From NCBI RefSeq assembly GCF_017873135.1, contig NZ_JAGGJV010000007.1, positions 300,203 through 364,202 on the forward strand: 64,000 nt of DNA, given 5' to 3'. A program made the translations under genes and the position numbers. The stretch comes from Rhizobium herbae. GTDB taxonomy: Bacteria; Pseudomonadota; Alphaproteobacteria; Rhizobiales; Rhizobiaceae. Positions 19,584 to 28,386 of this stretch are shown here, piece after piece (position 1 is the stretch's first letter; every line of letters starts with the position of its first letter). The notes beneath the pieces were generated by a model, which made no database searches, was not told the origin of the DNA, and saw only the letters and a program-made list of their open reading frames with translations.

Positions 19584-20849
19584 CTATTTGCTCGCGAGAA
19601 ACTTCTGTTGAGCCTTGGTCATGTATTCAGCCCATTGCTTGGCCATTTCCTCCGGCGTGATATCGCCGAGCATGGCTTCCTGGCTGGTCTTGATCGCCAT
19701 CGAATCCTTGAAGAAGGCGAATTCTTCGAGATAAGTCGGCATCACGGTCGGGATGGCGTCCTTGTCGGCCAGTTCCTCGAACCAGCCCTTGAACTGCTCG
19801 CTGGCGTAGAACGGATCCTTCTCGGCGGCCTTCAGAGCCGGCAGGGCGCCGATCTTCTTGTTCCACTCGATATTGCCTTCCGGGCCTTCGAGCGTTGCGA
19901 TCAGCTTCCAGGACAGGTCCTTGTTGGCGCTGGCCGACATCATCGACCAGCCGGCATAACCGATGGTCGGGAAGGTCTTGCCGGACGGGCCTTTCGGCAT
20001 GGTGGTGACGCCGTAATCGGCGGCGTCCATGCGTTCGCTGATGGCGATCAGCGCATCCGGATCCTGGTCGAGCATGGCGCAGGTTCCGGTGTAGAAGCCG
20101 GCGACGATCTCGTTGAAGCCCCAGTTGACACTGTCCTTCGGCGCATAACCGTTCTTGTAGAGGTCGGTCAGCCAGGTGAAGCCCTTGACCCAGCCCTCTT
20201 CCGAGAACTTGGACGTGCCGTCGGCATTGAAGTAGGTGTTATCGCCCGCCATGGTGGCGCCGAACATCATCCAGCCGTTGAGACCGCCCGGACCGCCGCG
20301 CATGCAATAGGCATATTTGCCCGGAAGCTTCTTGATCTTTTCGGCTGCGGCAACGAAGTCGTCCATCGTCTTCGGCGGGCCATCGACGCCGGCTTCGGCG
20401 AAGATTTTCTTGTTGTAGAACATGGCGCGCAGATAGAAGCCGTAGGGCAGCATATAGGCCGTGTCCTTGACGTCGCGGCCAAGTTCGAGTGCCCGGTCCG
20501 TCAGGCCCGAGGTGTGCTCCCATTCCTTGAGATAGGGTTCGAGGCTTTCGAGCATGCCGTTGTTGGCATAGAGCGACAGCCAGGTGTCGGGCATTTCCAT
20601 GACGTCCGGAATTTCACCGGCGGAGACCATGGTGGCGAACTTCTGGAAGGCTTCGCCCCAGGGCAGCGAGATGATCTCGACGGTCGTGCCGGGGTTTGCC
20701 GCCTCGAACTTGGCGACGATCGATTTCAGCGTTTCGGTGCGTTCCGGGCTGGTGATGACTTCCACCAGCTTCAGCTTGGTATCGGCAAGGGCGGAGCCTG
20801 CCATCAGAGTGGCGAACAAAGTCGCCGCAATCAGTTTCCTCATTTTCAT
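19584..20849 (-). CDS. Extracellular solute-binding protein of a CUT1 ABC transporter
   Basis: A 421-residue periplasmic receptor with a Sec signal peptide (RKLIAATLFATLMAGSALA, residues 4-22). The mature region has the family-1 solute-binding fold, with the typical KFEAANPG segment near residue 50. The ligand cannot be named; this class binds mono- and oligosaccharides, glycerol phosphates and sugar-like compounds. It lies 35 bases after a PLP trans-sulfuration-family gene, which hints at an unusual ligand. Confidence 0.88.
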   Translation of the reverse strand: MKMRKLIAATLFATLMAGSALADTKLKLVEVITSPERTETLKSIVAKFEAANPGTTVEIISLPWGEAFQKFATMVSAGEIPDVMEMPDTWLSLYANNGMLESLEPYLKEWEHTSGLTDRALELGRDVKDTAYMLPYGFYLRAMFYNKKIFAEAGVDGPPKTMDDFVAAAEKIKKLPGKYAYCMRGGPGGLNGWMMFGATMAGDNTYFNADGTSKFSEEGWVKGFTWLTDLYKNGYAPKDSVNWGFNEIVAGFYTGTCAMLDQDPDALIAISERMDAADYGVTTMPKGPSGKTFPTIGYAGWSMMSASANKDLSWKLIATLEGPEGNIEWNKKIGALPALKAAEKDPFYASEQFKGWFEELADKDAIPTVMPTYLEEFAFFKDSMAIKTSQEAMLGDITPEEMAKQWAEYMTKAQQKFLASK

Positions 20850-20884
20850 TTCCCCTTTTTTGTTGGGTGTTGCTTGCTGTCGTG

Positions 20885-22057
20885 TCAGCCTACTGATGCG
20901 GCAGTGATTGCCGCTTCGATATCGCTCCAGAGGGCCTCCGTTCCCTCCAGGCCGACATGGAGCCGTACCGACCGCGGACTGATGCCGAAGGCGACCGCGG
21001 AATTGGGTTGTGCTTTTTGCGAAAGGACGACTTCACCCGGCACGATCAGGCTTTCATGTCCGCCCCAACTCACGCCCAGCTTGAACAGCTTGAGGTGATC
21101 GGAAAATGTGCGGACATTGATGCCTTCCCTGAAGATGAAGGAGAACAGCCCGGACGTGCCCTTCAGACCGGGCGCCAGCTGATTGGCGAGGCCGGGATAG
21201 CAGACGGCCTCGACCGCCTCGTGCGCCTGCAGCCGCCTGGCGATGGCCACGGCCGATTGCTCATGCGCCTTCATCCGGATCGGCAGCGTGCGCATGCCAC
21301 GGATCAAAAGCCACGCATCGAAGGGGGACAGCTTGCCGCCGAGATAAGGATAGGCCTCGCCACGGATGCGGCCAATCAGTTCCTTGGAGCCGGCGACGAC
21401 ACCGGCGACGACATCACTGTGGCCGCCGAGATATTTGGAGGCCGAGTGGATGACCAGATCGACGCCGAGCGCAATCGGCTGCTGGAAGATCGGGCTTGCC
21501 CAGCTGTTGTCGATGGTGGTGATGATGCCGTGGCTCTTGGCAAGGGCCGCGAGGGCCGCGACGTCGTGCGTCTCCATGACCCAGCTCGTCGGGCTTTCGA
21601 GATAGAGAAGTTTTGCGCCGGGCAGGGCCTTTGCCACTGCTTCCTCGTCGCGGCCGTCGACATAGGTGACCTCGATGTTCATGCGCTTGAAGAACGTGCC
21701 GAACAGGCGGAAGGCATCCGGGTAGAGATGCCTGACGGCAACGATGCGGTCGCTTGGCTGAACAAAGGACAGAACCGTCGAGGAAATCGCCGACATGCCG
21801 CTGGCAAAGCCGATCGCATCTTCGGCGCCTTCAAGCTTGGCCAGCATCTCCTCGAACATGCGCACGGTCGGGTTCAGCCCGCGCGTATAGATCGGCCGGA
21901 TCTTTTCGCCGCGATAGGAGGCGACCATGTCGTCATAGTCGGTGAAGGTGAACAGCGACGTCTGCACGATCGGCGGCACGACGGCGTCATAGGCGTTGCT
22001 CATGTCATGGGCGACGATGAGGGAGGCGTCTTCGAACGGATCGAACCCGTTGCTCAT
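20885..22057 (-). CDS. Cys/Met metabolism PLP-dependent enzyme (cystathionine lyase/synthase family)
   Basis: A 390-residue fold-type I PLP enzyme of the MetB/MetC/MGL family. The cofactor lysine is K208 in HSASKYLGG, and the pyridine-binding aspartate is D183 in TIDNSWA. YTRGLNPTVRMFEE (residues 57-70) supplies the Tyr/Arg phosphate contacts from the partner subunit. It may cleave a C-S or related bond of the compound imported by the downstream transporter. Its start overlaps the end of the GntR-type gene (ATGA), so regulator and enzyme are co-translated. The precise reaction is not predictable within this family. Confidence 0.88.
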   Translation of the reverse strand: MSNGFDPFEDASLIVAHDMSNAYDAVVPPIVQTSLFTFTDYDDMVASYRGEKIRPIYTRGLNPTVRMFEEMLAKLEGAEDAIGFASGMSAISSTVLSFVQPSDRIVAVRHLYPDAFRLFGTFFKRMNIEVTYVDGRDEEAVAKALPGAKLLYLESPTSWVMETHDVAALAALAKSHGIITTIDNSWASPIFQQPIALGVDLVIHSASKYLGGHSDVVAGVVAGSKELIGRIRGEAYPYLGGKLSPFDAWLLIRGMRTLPIRMKAHEQSAVAIARRLQAHEAVEAVCYPGLANQLAPGLKGTSGLFSFIFREGINVRTFSDHLKLFKLGVSWGGHESLIVPGEVVLSQKAQPNSAVAFGISPRSVRLHVGLEGTEALWSDIEAAITAASVG

Positions 22058-22773
22058 TTGGACATTTCCTTGATGTCTTCCTCGACGATCGCGAGGATTT
22101 TCAGTGTCTCGGTGCGTGCTGCTTCCGGATCGCCGTCGGCGATGGCGTTGAAGAGCGTGCGGTGGAAGGGGAAGGACCGGCGGGCGAAATCCGGCCGGTC
22201 GAAGGGCTTTTCCCAGAACCGCTCGAAGGCTTCGCGCATCTGTTCGAGGAGCTGCTTGAACAGCGGATTGTGGGTGGCGTCGTAGATGGCGAGGTGAAAG
22301 GCCAGGTCTTCCGGGCCGGATGTGCCCTTGGAAAGATGCACCCGTTCCATTTCGTCAAGCTTCGCCTCGATCGTCTTCAGGTCGTCCGGCGTGCGCATGC
22401 GGGCAGCGACCATGCCGGCCTCCGCCTCGATGCCCCGGCGCACCTCCAGCGTCTTCAAAAGCACATCGCGCAAATGCGTGGTTTCCAGCGACAGAGGCAT
22501 GTGGATGGTGGCGCCGGAAATGGGCTTCAGCAGGTAGGTGCCGCTGCCCTTGCGGGCCTCGACGACGCCGAGTGCCTGGAAGTGGCGGATGACCTCGCGG
22601 ATGGTCGAGCGGCCGACGGCAAGGGCCGTCATCAGCTCGCGTTCGGCCGGAAGCCGGTCGCCGGGAACGAGATTGGAGCGCTGGATATAATCGGCAAGAG
22701 CCGCCGTCACCTGCTGGGCGCGGTCGGCCGGGGGCAGGGGCATGAGGGCCGCTCTTGCATCCGTGTGCTTCAT
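22054..22773 (-). CDS. GntR family regulator, FadR/FCD subfamily
   Basis: A 239-residue regulator from the ATG at 22773, chosen for GGAAAG upstream and the match to normal length. The winged HTH is at residues ~20-85 (LPAERELMTALAVGRSTIREVIRHF is its core, with the usual GSGTYL wing), and the FCD ligand-binding domain follows with metal-type residues (FHLAIYDATHN; HRTLFNAI). It is the first gene of the operon it probably controls. Confidence 0.9.
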   Translation of the reverse strand: MKHTDARAALMPLPPADRAQQVTAALADYIQRSNLVPGDRLPAERELMTALAVGRSTIREVIRHFQALGVVEARKGSGTYLLKPISGATIHMPLSLETTHLRDVLLKTLEVRRGIEAEAGMVAARMRTPDDLKTIEAKLDEMERVHLSKGTSGPEDLAFHLAIYDATHNPLFKQLLEQMREAFERFWEKPFDRPDFARRSFPFHRTLFNAIADGDPEAARTETLKILAIVEEDIKEMSK

Positions 22774-22800
22774 CGTCGGCTTTCCGGCTGGCGTCAAAAT

Positions 22801-22810
22801 TGGTCTGACA
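22801..22810. promoter_or_regulatory. Candidate FadR-type GntR operator
   Basis: TGGTCTGACA, preceded by an additional T, matches the TNGTN(n)ACNA half-site pattern of FadR-subfamily regulators. It lies 28 bases upstream of the GntR start codon, so autoregulation of the whole operon is likely. Confidence 0.4.
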
Positions 22811-22936
22811 TCTGAGCAATAATGCAAATCGAACACGATGCGTCAAGGGCCATTGAGGGGGTCAGTTCCCTGAAGTGGAATGATGTCGGTGGATGGAAAC
22901 CGGGCGGACGCGTCAGACAAAAGTCCCAGAAGCGGT

Positions 22937-22950
22937 TTGATCGGGATCAA
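22937..22950 (+). promoter_or_regulatory. FNR/FixK-type box (anaerobox)
   Basis: TTGATCGGGATCAA is a perfect match to the consensus TTGAT-N4-ATCAA. Its centre is 60 bases upstream of the universal stress protein start codon, which would place a class II activated start site about 20 bases before the gene. Implies oxygen-limited induction of the two genes downstream. Confidence 0.75.
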
Positions 22951-23003
22951 TGTCATCGAACTCCAACCGCTTATTCTGGGCGGCACCAGAAGGAGGAGGT
23001 CTC

Positions 23004-23441
23004 ATGTTTCAACATATTCTCATTCCGATCGACGGCTCGAAGCTGTCCGCGACGGCGCTTGACCTTGGCATCGAACTCGCGCGTGACGCGAAGGCGCGGG
23101 TGACGGTTCTGACCGTGGTGGAGCCGTTCCACTTGTTCACGGCGGATAGCGAACAGCTTGCAAGCACCCGCGACGAATACGAAGAACACGCGCGCAGCGT
23201 TGCCGTCAGCCATCTTGCCGAGGCTGAGCGGAGGGCACGCGGTTACGGCGTCGGCTGCGACACCGTGCAGATCAGCAGCGACGAACCTTACCGGGCGATT
23301 ATCGATACCGCCAAGAACAAGGGCTGCGACCTGATCGCCATGGCGTCCCATGGGAGGCGCGGTATCGACGCGCTGCTGCTGGGAAGCGTGACGACCAAGG
23401 TCCTCACCCACTCCAGGATTCCTGTGCTCGTCTATCGTTGA
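23004..23441 (+). CDS. Universal stress protein (UspA family)
   Basis: A 145-residue single-domain Usp. It starts MFQHILIPIDGS and carries the ATP-binding pattern near the C-terminus (MASHGRRGIDALLLGSVTTK, with G-2x-G-9x-G(S/T) spacing). The start at 23004 is set by AGGAGGAGG 5-13 bases upstream. It follows an FNR/FixK box and precedes a phosphoribosyltransferase gene by 93 bases; this pairing is typical of low-oxygen regulons of rhizobia. Confidence 0.93.
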   Translation: MFQHILIPIDGSKLSATALDLGIELARDAKARVTVLTVVEPFHLFTADSEQLASTRDEYEEHARSVAVSHLAEAERRARGYGVGCDTVQISSDEPYRAIIDTAKNKGCDLIAMASHGRRGIDALLLGSVTTKVLTHSRIPVLVYR

Positions 23442-23534
23442 AATGGCGGCCCTGCGCTGGATGAGATAAGCTGTCCGAACGCAATTCCCGCATTGGCGCC
23501 GAGTGTTCGCGCGCTCGAAACTGACAGGTGCGAG

Positions 23535-24188
23535 ATGTCATTTGCAAACCGCAGGGATGCAGGCAGGCGGCTCGCGGCGGCATTGGCCGGCTATCGCGAC
23601 AAACACCCGGTTGTGGTCGCGCTCCCGCGTGGCGGCGTGATCGTCGCTGTCGAAATTGCCAGCGCGCTCGCCGCCGCCCTCGACCTTCTCGTCGTTCGAA
23701 AGATCGGCGTGCCGTTCCAGCCGGAACTGGCGATGGGGGCAATCGTGGACGGGTCGGAGCCGACCATTGTTCGCAACGAAAGCGTCATTCGCCAAGCCCG
23801 CATTCAAGACAGGGAATTTTCCGCCATATGCCAGTCGGAGCAGGCGGAGATCGACCGGCGCAGGCGGCTCTATCTCGGCGGCCGGAGCAACATTCCTCTT
23901 GGCGGGCGCGTGGTCATCGTCGTCGATGACGGCATCGCAACCGGATCCACTGTCAAGGCGGCGCTCAAGGCCATTCGAAAACAGCGGCCGCAGGAACTCG
24001 TGCTGGCGGTTCCGGTGGCTCCTCCCGAGACCCTGGAAGAGTTGGGCAGAGATGTCGACGCGCTTGTCTGCCTCGAATCGCCATTCGTCTTTTACTCCGT
24101 CGGCCATTTTTACGATGACTTTCGTCAGGTGAGCGACGCCGAAGTCATCGCTGCGCTGGAGACCGCCGATCAGAACGGGCCGGCATAG
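23535..24188 (+). CDS. Phosphoribosyltransferase family protein
   Basis: A 217-residue type I PRTase fold protein. The PRPP-binding loop is at residues ~126-139 (VVIVVDDGIATGST), with PRGG near 31-34. It belongs to the stand-alone group often predicted rather than proven to be a phosphoribosyltransferase. The start at 23535 is preferred over 23493 because of the local ribosome-like site (ACAGGTGCGAG) and fit to the family N-terminus. Probably co-induced with the Usp gene. Confidence 0.85.
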   Translation: MSFANRRDAGRRLAAALAGYRDKHPVVVALPRGGVIVAVEIASALAAALDLLVVRKIGVPFQPELAMGAIVDGSEPTIVRNESVIRQARIQDREFSAICQSEQAEIDRRRRLYLGGRSNIPLGGRVVIVVDDGIATGSTVKAALKAIRKQRPQELVLAVPVAPPETLEELGRDVDALVCLESPFVFYSVGHFYDDFRQVSDAEVIAALETADQNGPA

Positions 24189-24258
24189 TCCTTGGTGCTG
24201 CGCAGTTTGACGGAGATGCAATCCAGCATTCGATGCATTCATGGGAGGAATGTGGCGG

Positions 24259-25259
24259 TCACATCATCTCAGGTGTCGGGCCGGTCAGGCCCTGCGGATA
24301 GGTGCGCTCGCCGAGCGGCGCTGACTCTATGGCGGAGCGCAGGCGGTCTGCCAGCAAGGTCTCCGCGCGGCTGCCTCGTGCCAAACGTCTGGTGACCAGA
24401 TAGACATCTGCGGCCGGAGGGTTCTCGTAAGGCGGCAATTGCCAGAGTTGCCGCGCCTCGATGTCGGCTGTGACCACATGGATGGGCAGGGGACCGAAAC
24501 CGAAGCCGACCTTGATCAGGCGTTTGACCTCTTCGAGATTGCTGAAGAGGCCGAGCACCGGCCCGTTGAAATTTTCCCTTTGCCGGAGACGGGCGATCGG
24601 TGCCAGTGGTCCACCTAGATGATCCGTCTTGAAGGAGACGTAGTCCAGCCCGGCAAGGTCCGTGAGTTCGATGCCCCGTTTGCCGAACAGTGGATGGCCG
24701 GGCGCGCAGAAAAAGCCGAAATGCTCGCGATAGAGCACCGTATAGTCGAGTTCCGGGTGCTTTTCCTGCGCCAGGCAGATGCCGAGGCAGGCTTCGCCGG
24801 TGAGAACGGCATCGACCACCGTCTGGCTGGCGGAGACGGTCGTCGAGAAGGTGATGCGCGGAAAGGTCTTGTGAAAATCGGCGAGGAAACGGTCGAGGAA
24901 CGGGCATTCGATATGGCTGGCGAAGGCCATTTCGACATGGCCGGTGACCAGATCCGGATCGTCCCTGATGAGGTCTGGAAGGCCGGTGACGATGTTGAGC
25001 ATGGTCCGGCATTGCGCATAGAGCCGCTCGCCGGGGCCGTCAGGCGGAAGTGATTGGAGGAGCGGTCGATCAGCCGGCAGGCCATGTGTGCTTCGAGGCG
25101 GCGCAGCGCATTGCTGATGGTCGGCTGCTTCAGCAGCAGCCGGTTGCCGGCGGCCGTCAGGCTTTTCTCTTCGACGATCACCGTGAAGGTACGCAGGAGA
25201 TTCCAATCGACTTCCCAGACGAAGCGGCGTCTCGGCCGGGGCATAGCTACCTCATTCAT
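24259..25259 (-). pseudogene. LysR family regulator, frameshifted
   Basis: The N-terminal 87 or so codons (start at 25259 or 25244) give a clean LysR helix-turn-helix (SLTAAGNRLLLKQPTISNAL), reading on to HFRLTA. The expected continuation GERLYAQCRTML and the whole ligand-binding domain lie in another frame that ends at 24259. The break is at about 25031-25038, in a GGGGCC run, and restoring one base would rejoin the frames. Either an authentic inactivation or an assembly error in a G/C run. It is divergent from the amide/amine catabolic genes and would be their natural regulator. Confidence 0.8.
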
Positions 25260-25352
25260 TTTGTGAATGCTGCGCCTTCACCTAATATATTTGTACGGCC
25301 AAGTCCATTGTGGTTTGATCGCCGCCACTGCCGGATCAAGCGGGGCGTTGAC

Positions 25353-26990
25353 GTGACGAAAAAAGGCCGGGTTTTCCCCGATTTCGGGCTCAGCGCCGAT
25401 GAGCGGCGCGAGGCTGTGCGTGGTCACTACTACGAATATCCGGGTATGGACGGCGCACGCGGCGAGATCTGGTGCTACACGCGCGCCTACACCTATGCCC
25501 GCGGCGCCATGGTAGACCTGCATATCAGCTCGACGGCGTCCAGCTGCCGGTTGGAGATCGTTCGCGACGGCGACGTGCAGACGAGTGTCTATGGAACGGA
25601 TGATATCGCCACCGCCTGGCAGGAAACGCCCGATCAGGTCTCGGTCACCGGCTGCGGCTGGGAGCCGACCTTCACGTTCCAGATCCACGACAGCTGGCCG
25701 TCCGGCGCCTATCGCATCACCTTGACGGCGGAGGGCCGCGACGGCAAGCCGATCCGGTGCCACCATCTGATCATCGTGCTTCCGAACGCAGGCTCAAAAC
25801 CCGGCCGTATCCTTCAGGTCGCGGCCACCGGCACCTGGACCGCCTACAACACCTGGGGCGGGTCGAACCATTACCAGGGCATCACCGGCCCGAACCGCGA
25901 CCAGTTCGCAACCACTGTCAGCATCGAGCGGCCGCTCTGCCGCGGCTTCGTCGTGCTTCCGGACGATGCGCCGCGCGTGCCGCTGGAGGTGAACCTGCCG
26001 CCGGGCACCGTGCCGCGTTATCCGCACATGGAATGGGCTTTCGCCAACGGCTATTCGAAGAAATACGCCTCGTCGGGCTGGGCGAGCTATGACAGCCAGT
26101 TCTTCCGCTGGGCGGAGCAACAGGGCTACGGCGTCGATCTCGCCAGTCAGCACGAACTGCATTTCAATCCCGGCATTCTCGACGATTATGACTGCGTCGT
26201 CTTCGTCGGTCATGACGAATACTGGACCTGGGAGATGCGCGACGCCGTCGACGCCTATGTCGACAGGGGCGGCCGTGTAGCGCGGTTTGCCGGAAACTTC
26301 ATGTGGCAGACGCGGCTGGAGGACGAAGGCCAGCGGCAGGTCTGCTACAAGTACATCGCCCGAAAGGAAGACCCGGTTTATCAAAGCGGTGACGTCACCC
26401 GCGCCACCAATTCCTGGGAAGCGCCGGAGATCGGCCGCCCCGGGGCGCTGACCTTCGGGCTCAACGCCACCAGCGGCGTCTATGCCGGCTGGGGCGGTTG
26501 TGCGCCGCGCGGCGTGCGCGGTTTTCCGGTCTACCGGCCGGGCCACTGGGCCTTTGCCGGAACGGGCCTGTTCTACGGCGACCTGCTGGGAGCAGACAGC
26601 CATATCTACGGCTACGAGGTCGATGGCCTTTCCTACGACATCCGCCACGGACTGCCCTATCCATCGGCCGACAGCGGCGCGCCGGAAGGGCTGGAAATCC
26701 TGGCGCTCGGCATGGCGAGCCAGGTCGAGGAGAGCGACATTCTGGCGCCGGAAGACCAGTTCTTCGGCGACGAGGATGGGCGCTTCATCGCCGAGACGCT
26801 GTACGGCGACGCCAGCGACGAGAACATGGAAAAGGTTCGCTACAGCAACGGCATGATCGTCAACTTCAAGCGCGGCAAGGGCGAGGTTTTCCACGCCGGC
26901 ACCTGCGAATGGGTGGCGGGCCTGTTGCGCAAGGACGCCATGGTCGAACGCGTCACCGCCAATGTGCTTAACCGCTATCTCAACCGATAA
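25353..26990 (+). CDS. N,N-dimethylformamidase large-subunit-like protein
   Basis: A 545-residue protein similar to the C-terminal glutamine-amidotransferase-like part of the N,N-dimethylformamidase beta subunit family. Recognisable segments include ATGTWTAYNTWGGSNHY, the DDYDCVVFVGHDEYWT strand-turn and the C-terminal VFHAGTCEWVAGLL. No signal peptide. The start is uncertain: GTG at 25353 is the first plausible codon after the divergent LysR gene, with a weak site (AGCGGGG). Family knowledge suggests hydrolysis of a small amide, but no small subunit gene is adjacent, so the substrate may not be DMF. It leads a five-gene run. Confidence 0.75.
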   Translation: MTKKGRVFPDFGLSADERREAVRGHYYEYPGMDGARGEIWCYTRAYTYARGAMVDLHISSTASSCRLEIVRDGDVQTSVYGTDDIATAWQETPDQVSVTGCGWEPTFTFQIHDSWPSGAYRITLTAEGRDGKPIRCHHLIIVLPNAGSKPGRILQVAATGTWTAYNTWGGSNHYQGITGPNRDQFATTVSIERPLCRGFVVLPDDAPRVPLEVNLPPGTVPRYPHMEWAFANGYSKKYASSGWASYDSQFFRWAEQQGYGVDLASQHELHFNPGILDDYDCVVFVGHDEYWTWEMRDAVDAYVDRGGRVARFAGNFMWQTRLEDEGQRQVCYKYIARKEDPVYQSGDVTRATNSWEAPEIGRPGALTFGLNATSGVYAGWGGCAPRGVRGFPVYRPGHWAFAGTGLFYGDLLGADSHIYGYEVDGLSYDIRHGLPYPSADSGAPEGLEILALGMASQVEESDILAPEDQFFGDEDGRFIAETLYGDASDENMEKVRYSNGMIVNFKRGKGEVFHAGTCEWVAGLLRKDAMVERVTANVLNRYLNR

Positions 26991-27011
26991 TCTCATCCAG
27001 AGCGAAACATC

Positions 27012-28376
27012 ATGAACATCCAAGCCACCGAGCGGCCCGCATCCCATCTCTTCTACGTGACACGCCTGCGCCGGCCACTGGTCGACCGCGCCGAGGGCAT
27101 CTATTTCTGGACTGAGGACGGGCGGCGCTTCATCGATGGCTCCAGCGGGCCAATGGTCAGCAATATCGGCCATGGCAACCGGCACGTCATCGAGGCGATG
27201 AAGCGACAGATGGACAAGGTGAGCTTTGCCTATCGCCTGCATTTCGAGAACGAACCGGCCGAAGAACTGGCCCGGCGGCTGGCGGGAAAGATGCCGGGCG
27301 ATCTCGATCGCATCTTCTTCGTCTCCGGCGGCTCGGAGGCGGTGGAATCGGCAATCAAGCTGGCCCGTCAATGGGCGGTTGCCACCAGTCAGCCGAAGCG
27401 CTGGAAGGTGATCTCTCGTTTTCCGTCCTATCACGGCGGCACGATGGGCGCGCTCGGCGTCACCGGCGACCTGGCGCTGACGGAAACCTTTGCGCCGCAG
27501 ATCCAGCCGATGCCGGCAATCCCGGCGCCGACGGCCTATCGTGACCGCGACAACCTGACGATGGAACAGCGCGGCGTGCGCTATGCCGACATGCTGGAGG
27601 AGAAAATACTTGCAGAAGGCCCTGAAAGCGTCGTCGCCTTCATCATGGAGCCGATCGGCGGGGCGGCGACGGCAGCACTCGTGCCGCCGGACAGCTATTT
27701 CCCGCGCATCCGCGAGATCTGCGACAAATACGGCATTCTCCTGATCCATGACGAGGTGATGAGCGGGGCGGCGCGCACCGGACGGTATCTCGGCGGCGAT
27801 CATTGGAACTGCAAGCCCGATATCATCACCCTGTCGAAGGGTATCGGCTCGGGTTATGCGGCGCTCGGCGCCATGGCAGCGTCGGCGAAACTGGTGAAGC
27901 CGGTGCTCGACATGGGTGGCTTCCAGCACGGCTATACTTATGCCGGCAATCCGCTCGCCTGTTCCGCCGGCCTTGCCGTGCTGGAAGAAATGGAGCGGCT
28001 CGGCTGCGAGGCGAACGCCGCTGCCATGGGCGATCTGCTGAAATCCGCGCTGGAAGGACTGTCCAAGCGGTTCCCGTTCATCGCCGGGGTGCGTGGCAAG
28101 GGGCTGCTCATCGGCTGCGATCTCGTCGCCGATCCAGTAACGTTCGAGCCCTTTCCAAAAACGCAGGCGACCAACCAGCGCCTGCTCGATATCGCCTATG
28201 ACAAGGGGTTGATCCTGTACTCCCGGCGCATTCGCGGCGATGGTGCGGAACTGGACAACCTGATCCTCGCACCGCCGCTGATCATTTCGGCTGCGGAAAT
28301 CGGTGAAATGGTCTCCATTCTGGGCGACAGCTTCGAACAACTGGCGCACGAACTCGATCTGCCGGTCAATGGCTGA
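27012..28376 (+). CDS. Class III PLP-dependent aminotransferase (omega-type)
   Basis: A 454-residue fold-type I aminotransferase of the omega-amino-acid/amine group. The PLP lysine is in TLSKGIGSGYAALGA, with LLIHDEVMSG supplying the pyridine-binding aspartate and FVSGGSEAVESAIKLAR the phosphate-binding glycine/serine region. It follows the dimethylformamidase-like gene by 21 bases and precedes the BKACE gene by 10. It likely converts an amine or beta/omega amino acid into an oxo acid for the next enzyme. Confidence 0.9.
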   Translation: MNIQATERPASHLFYVTRLRRPLVDRAEGIYFWTEDGRRFIDGSSGPMVSNIGHGNRHVIEAMKRQMDKVSFAYRLHFENEPAEELARRLAGKMPGDLDRIFFVSGGSEAVESAIKLARQWAVATSQPKRWKVISRFPSYHGGTMGALGVTGDLALTETFAPQIQPMPAIPAPTAYRDRDNLTMEQRGVRYADMLEEKILAEGPESVVAFIMEPIGGAATAALVPPDSYFPRIREICDKYGILLIHDEVMSGAARTGRYLGGDHWNCKPDIITLSKGIGSGYAALGAMAASAKLVKPVLDMGGFQHGYTYAGNPLACSAGLAVLEEMERLGCEANAAAMGDLLKSALEGLSKRFPFIAGVRGKGLLIGCDLVADPVTFEPFPKTQATNQRLLDIAYDKGLILYSRRIRGDGAELDNLILAPPLIISAAEIGEMVSILGDSFEQLAHELDLPVNG

Positions 28377-28386
28377 AGGTGAGATC

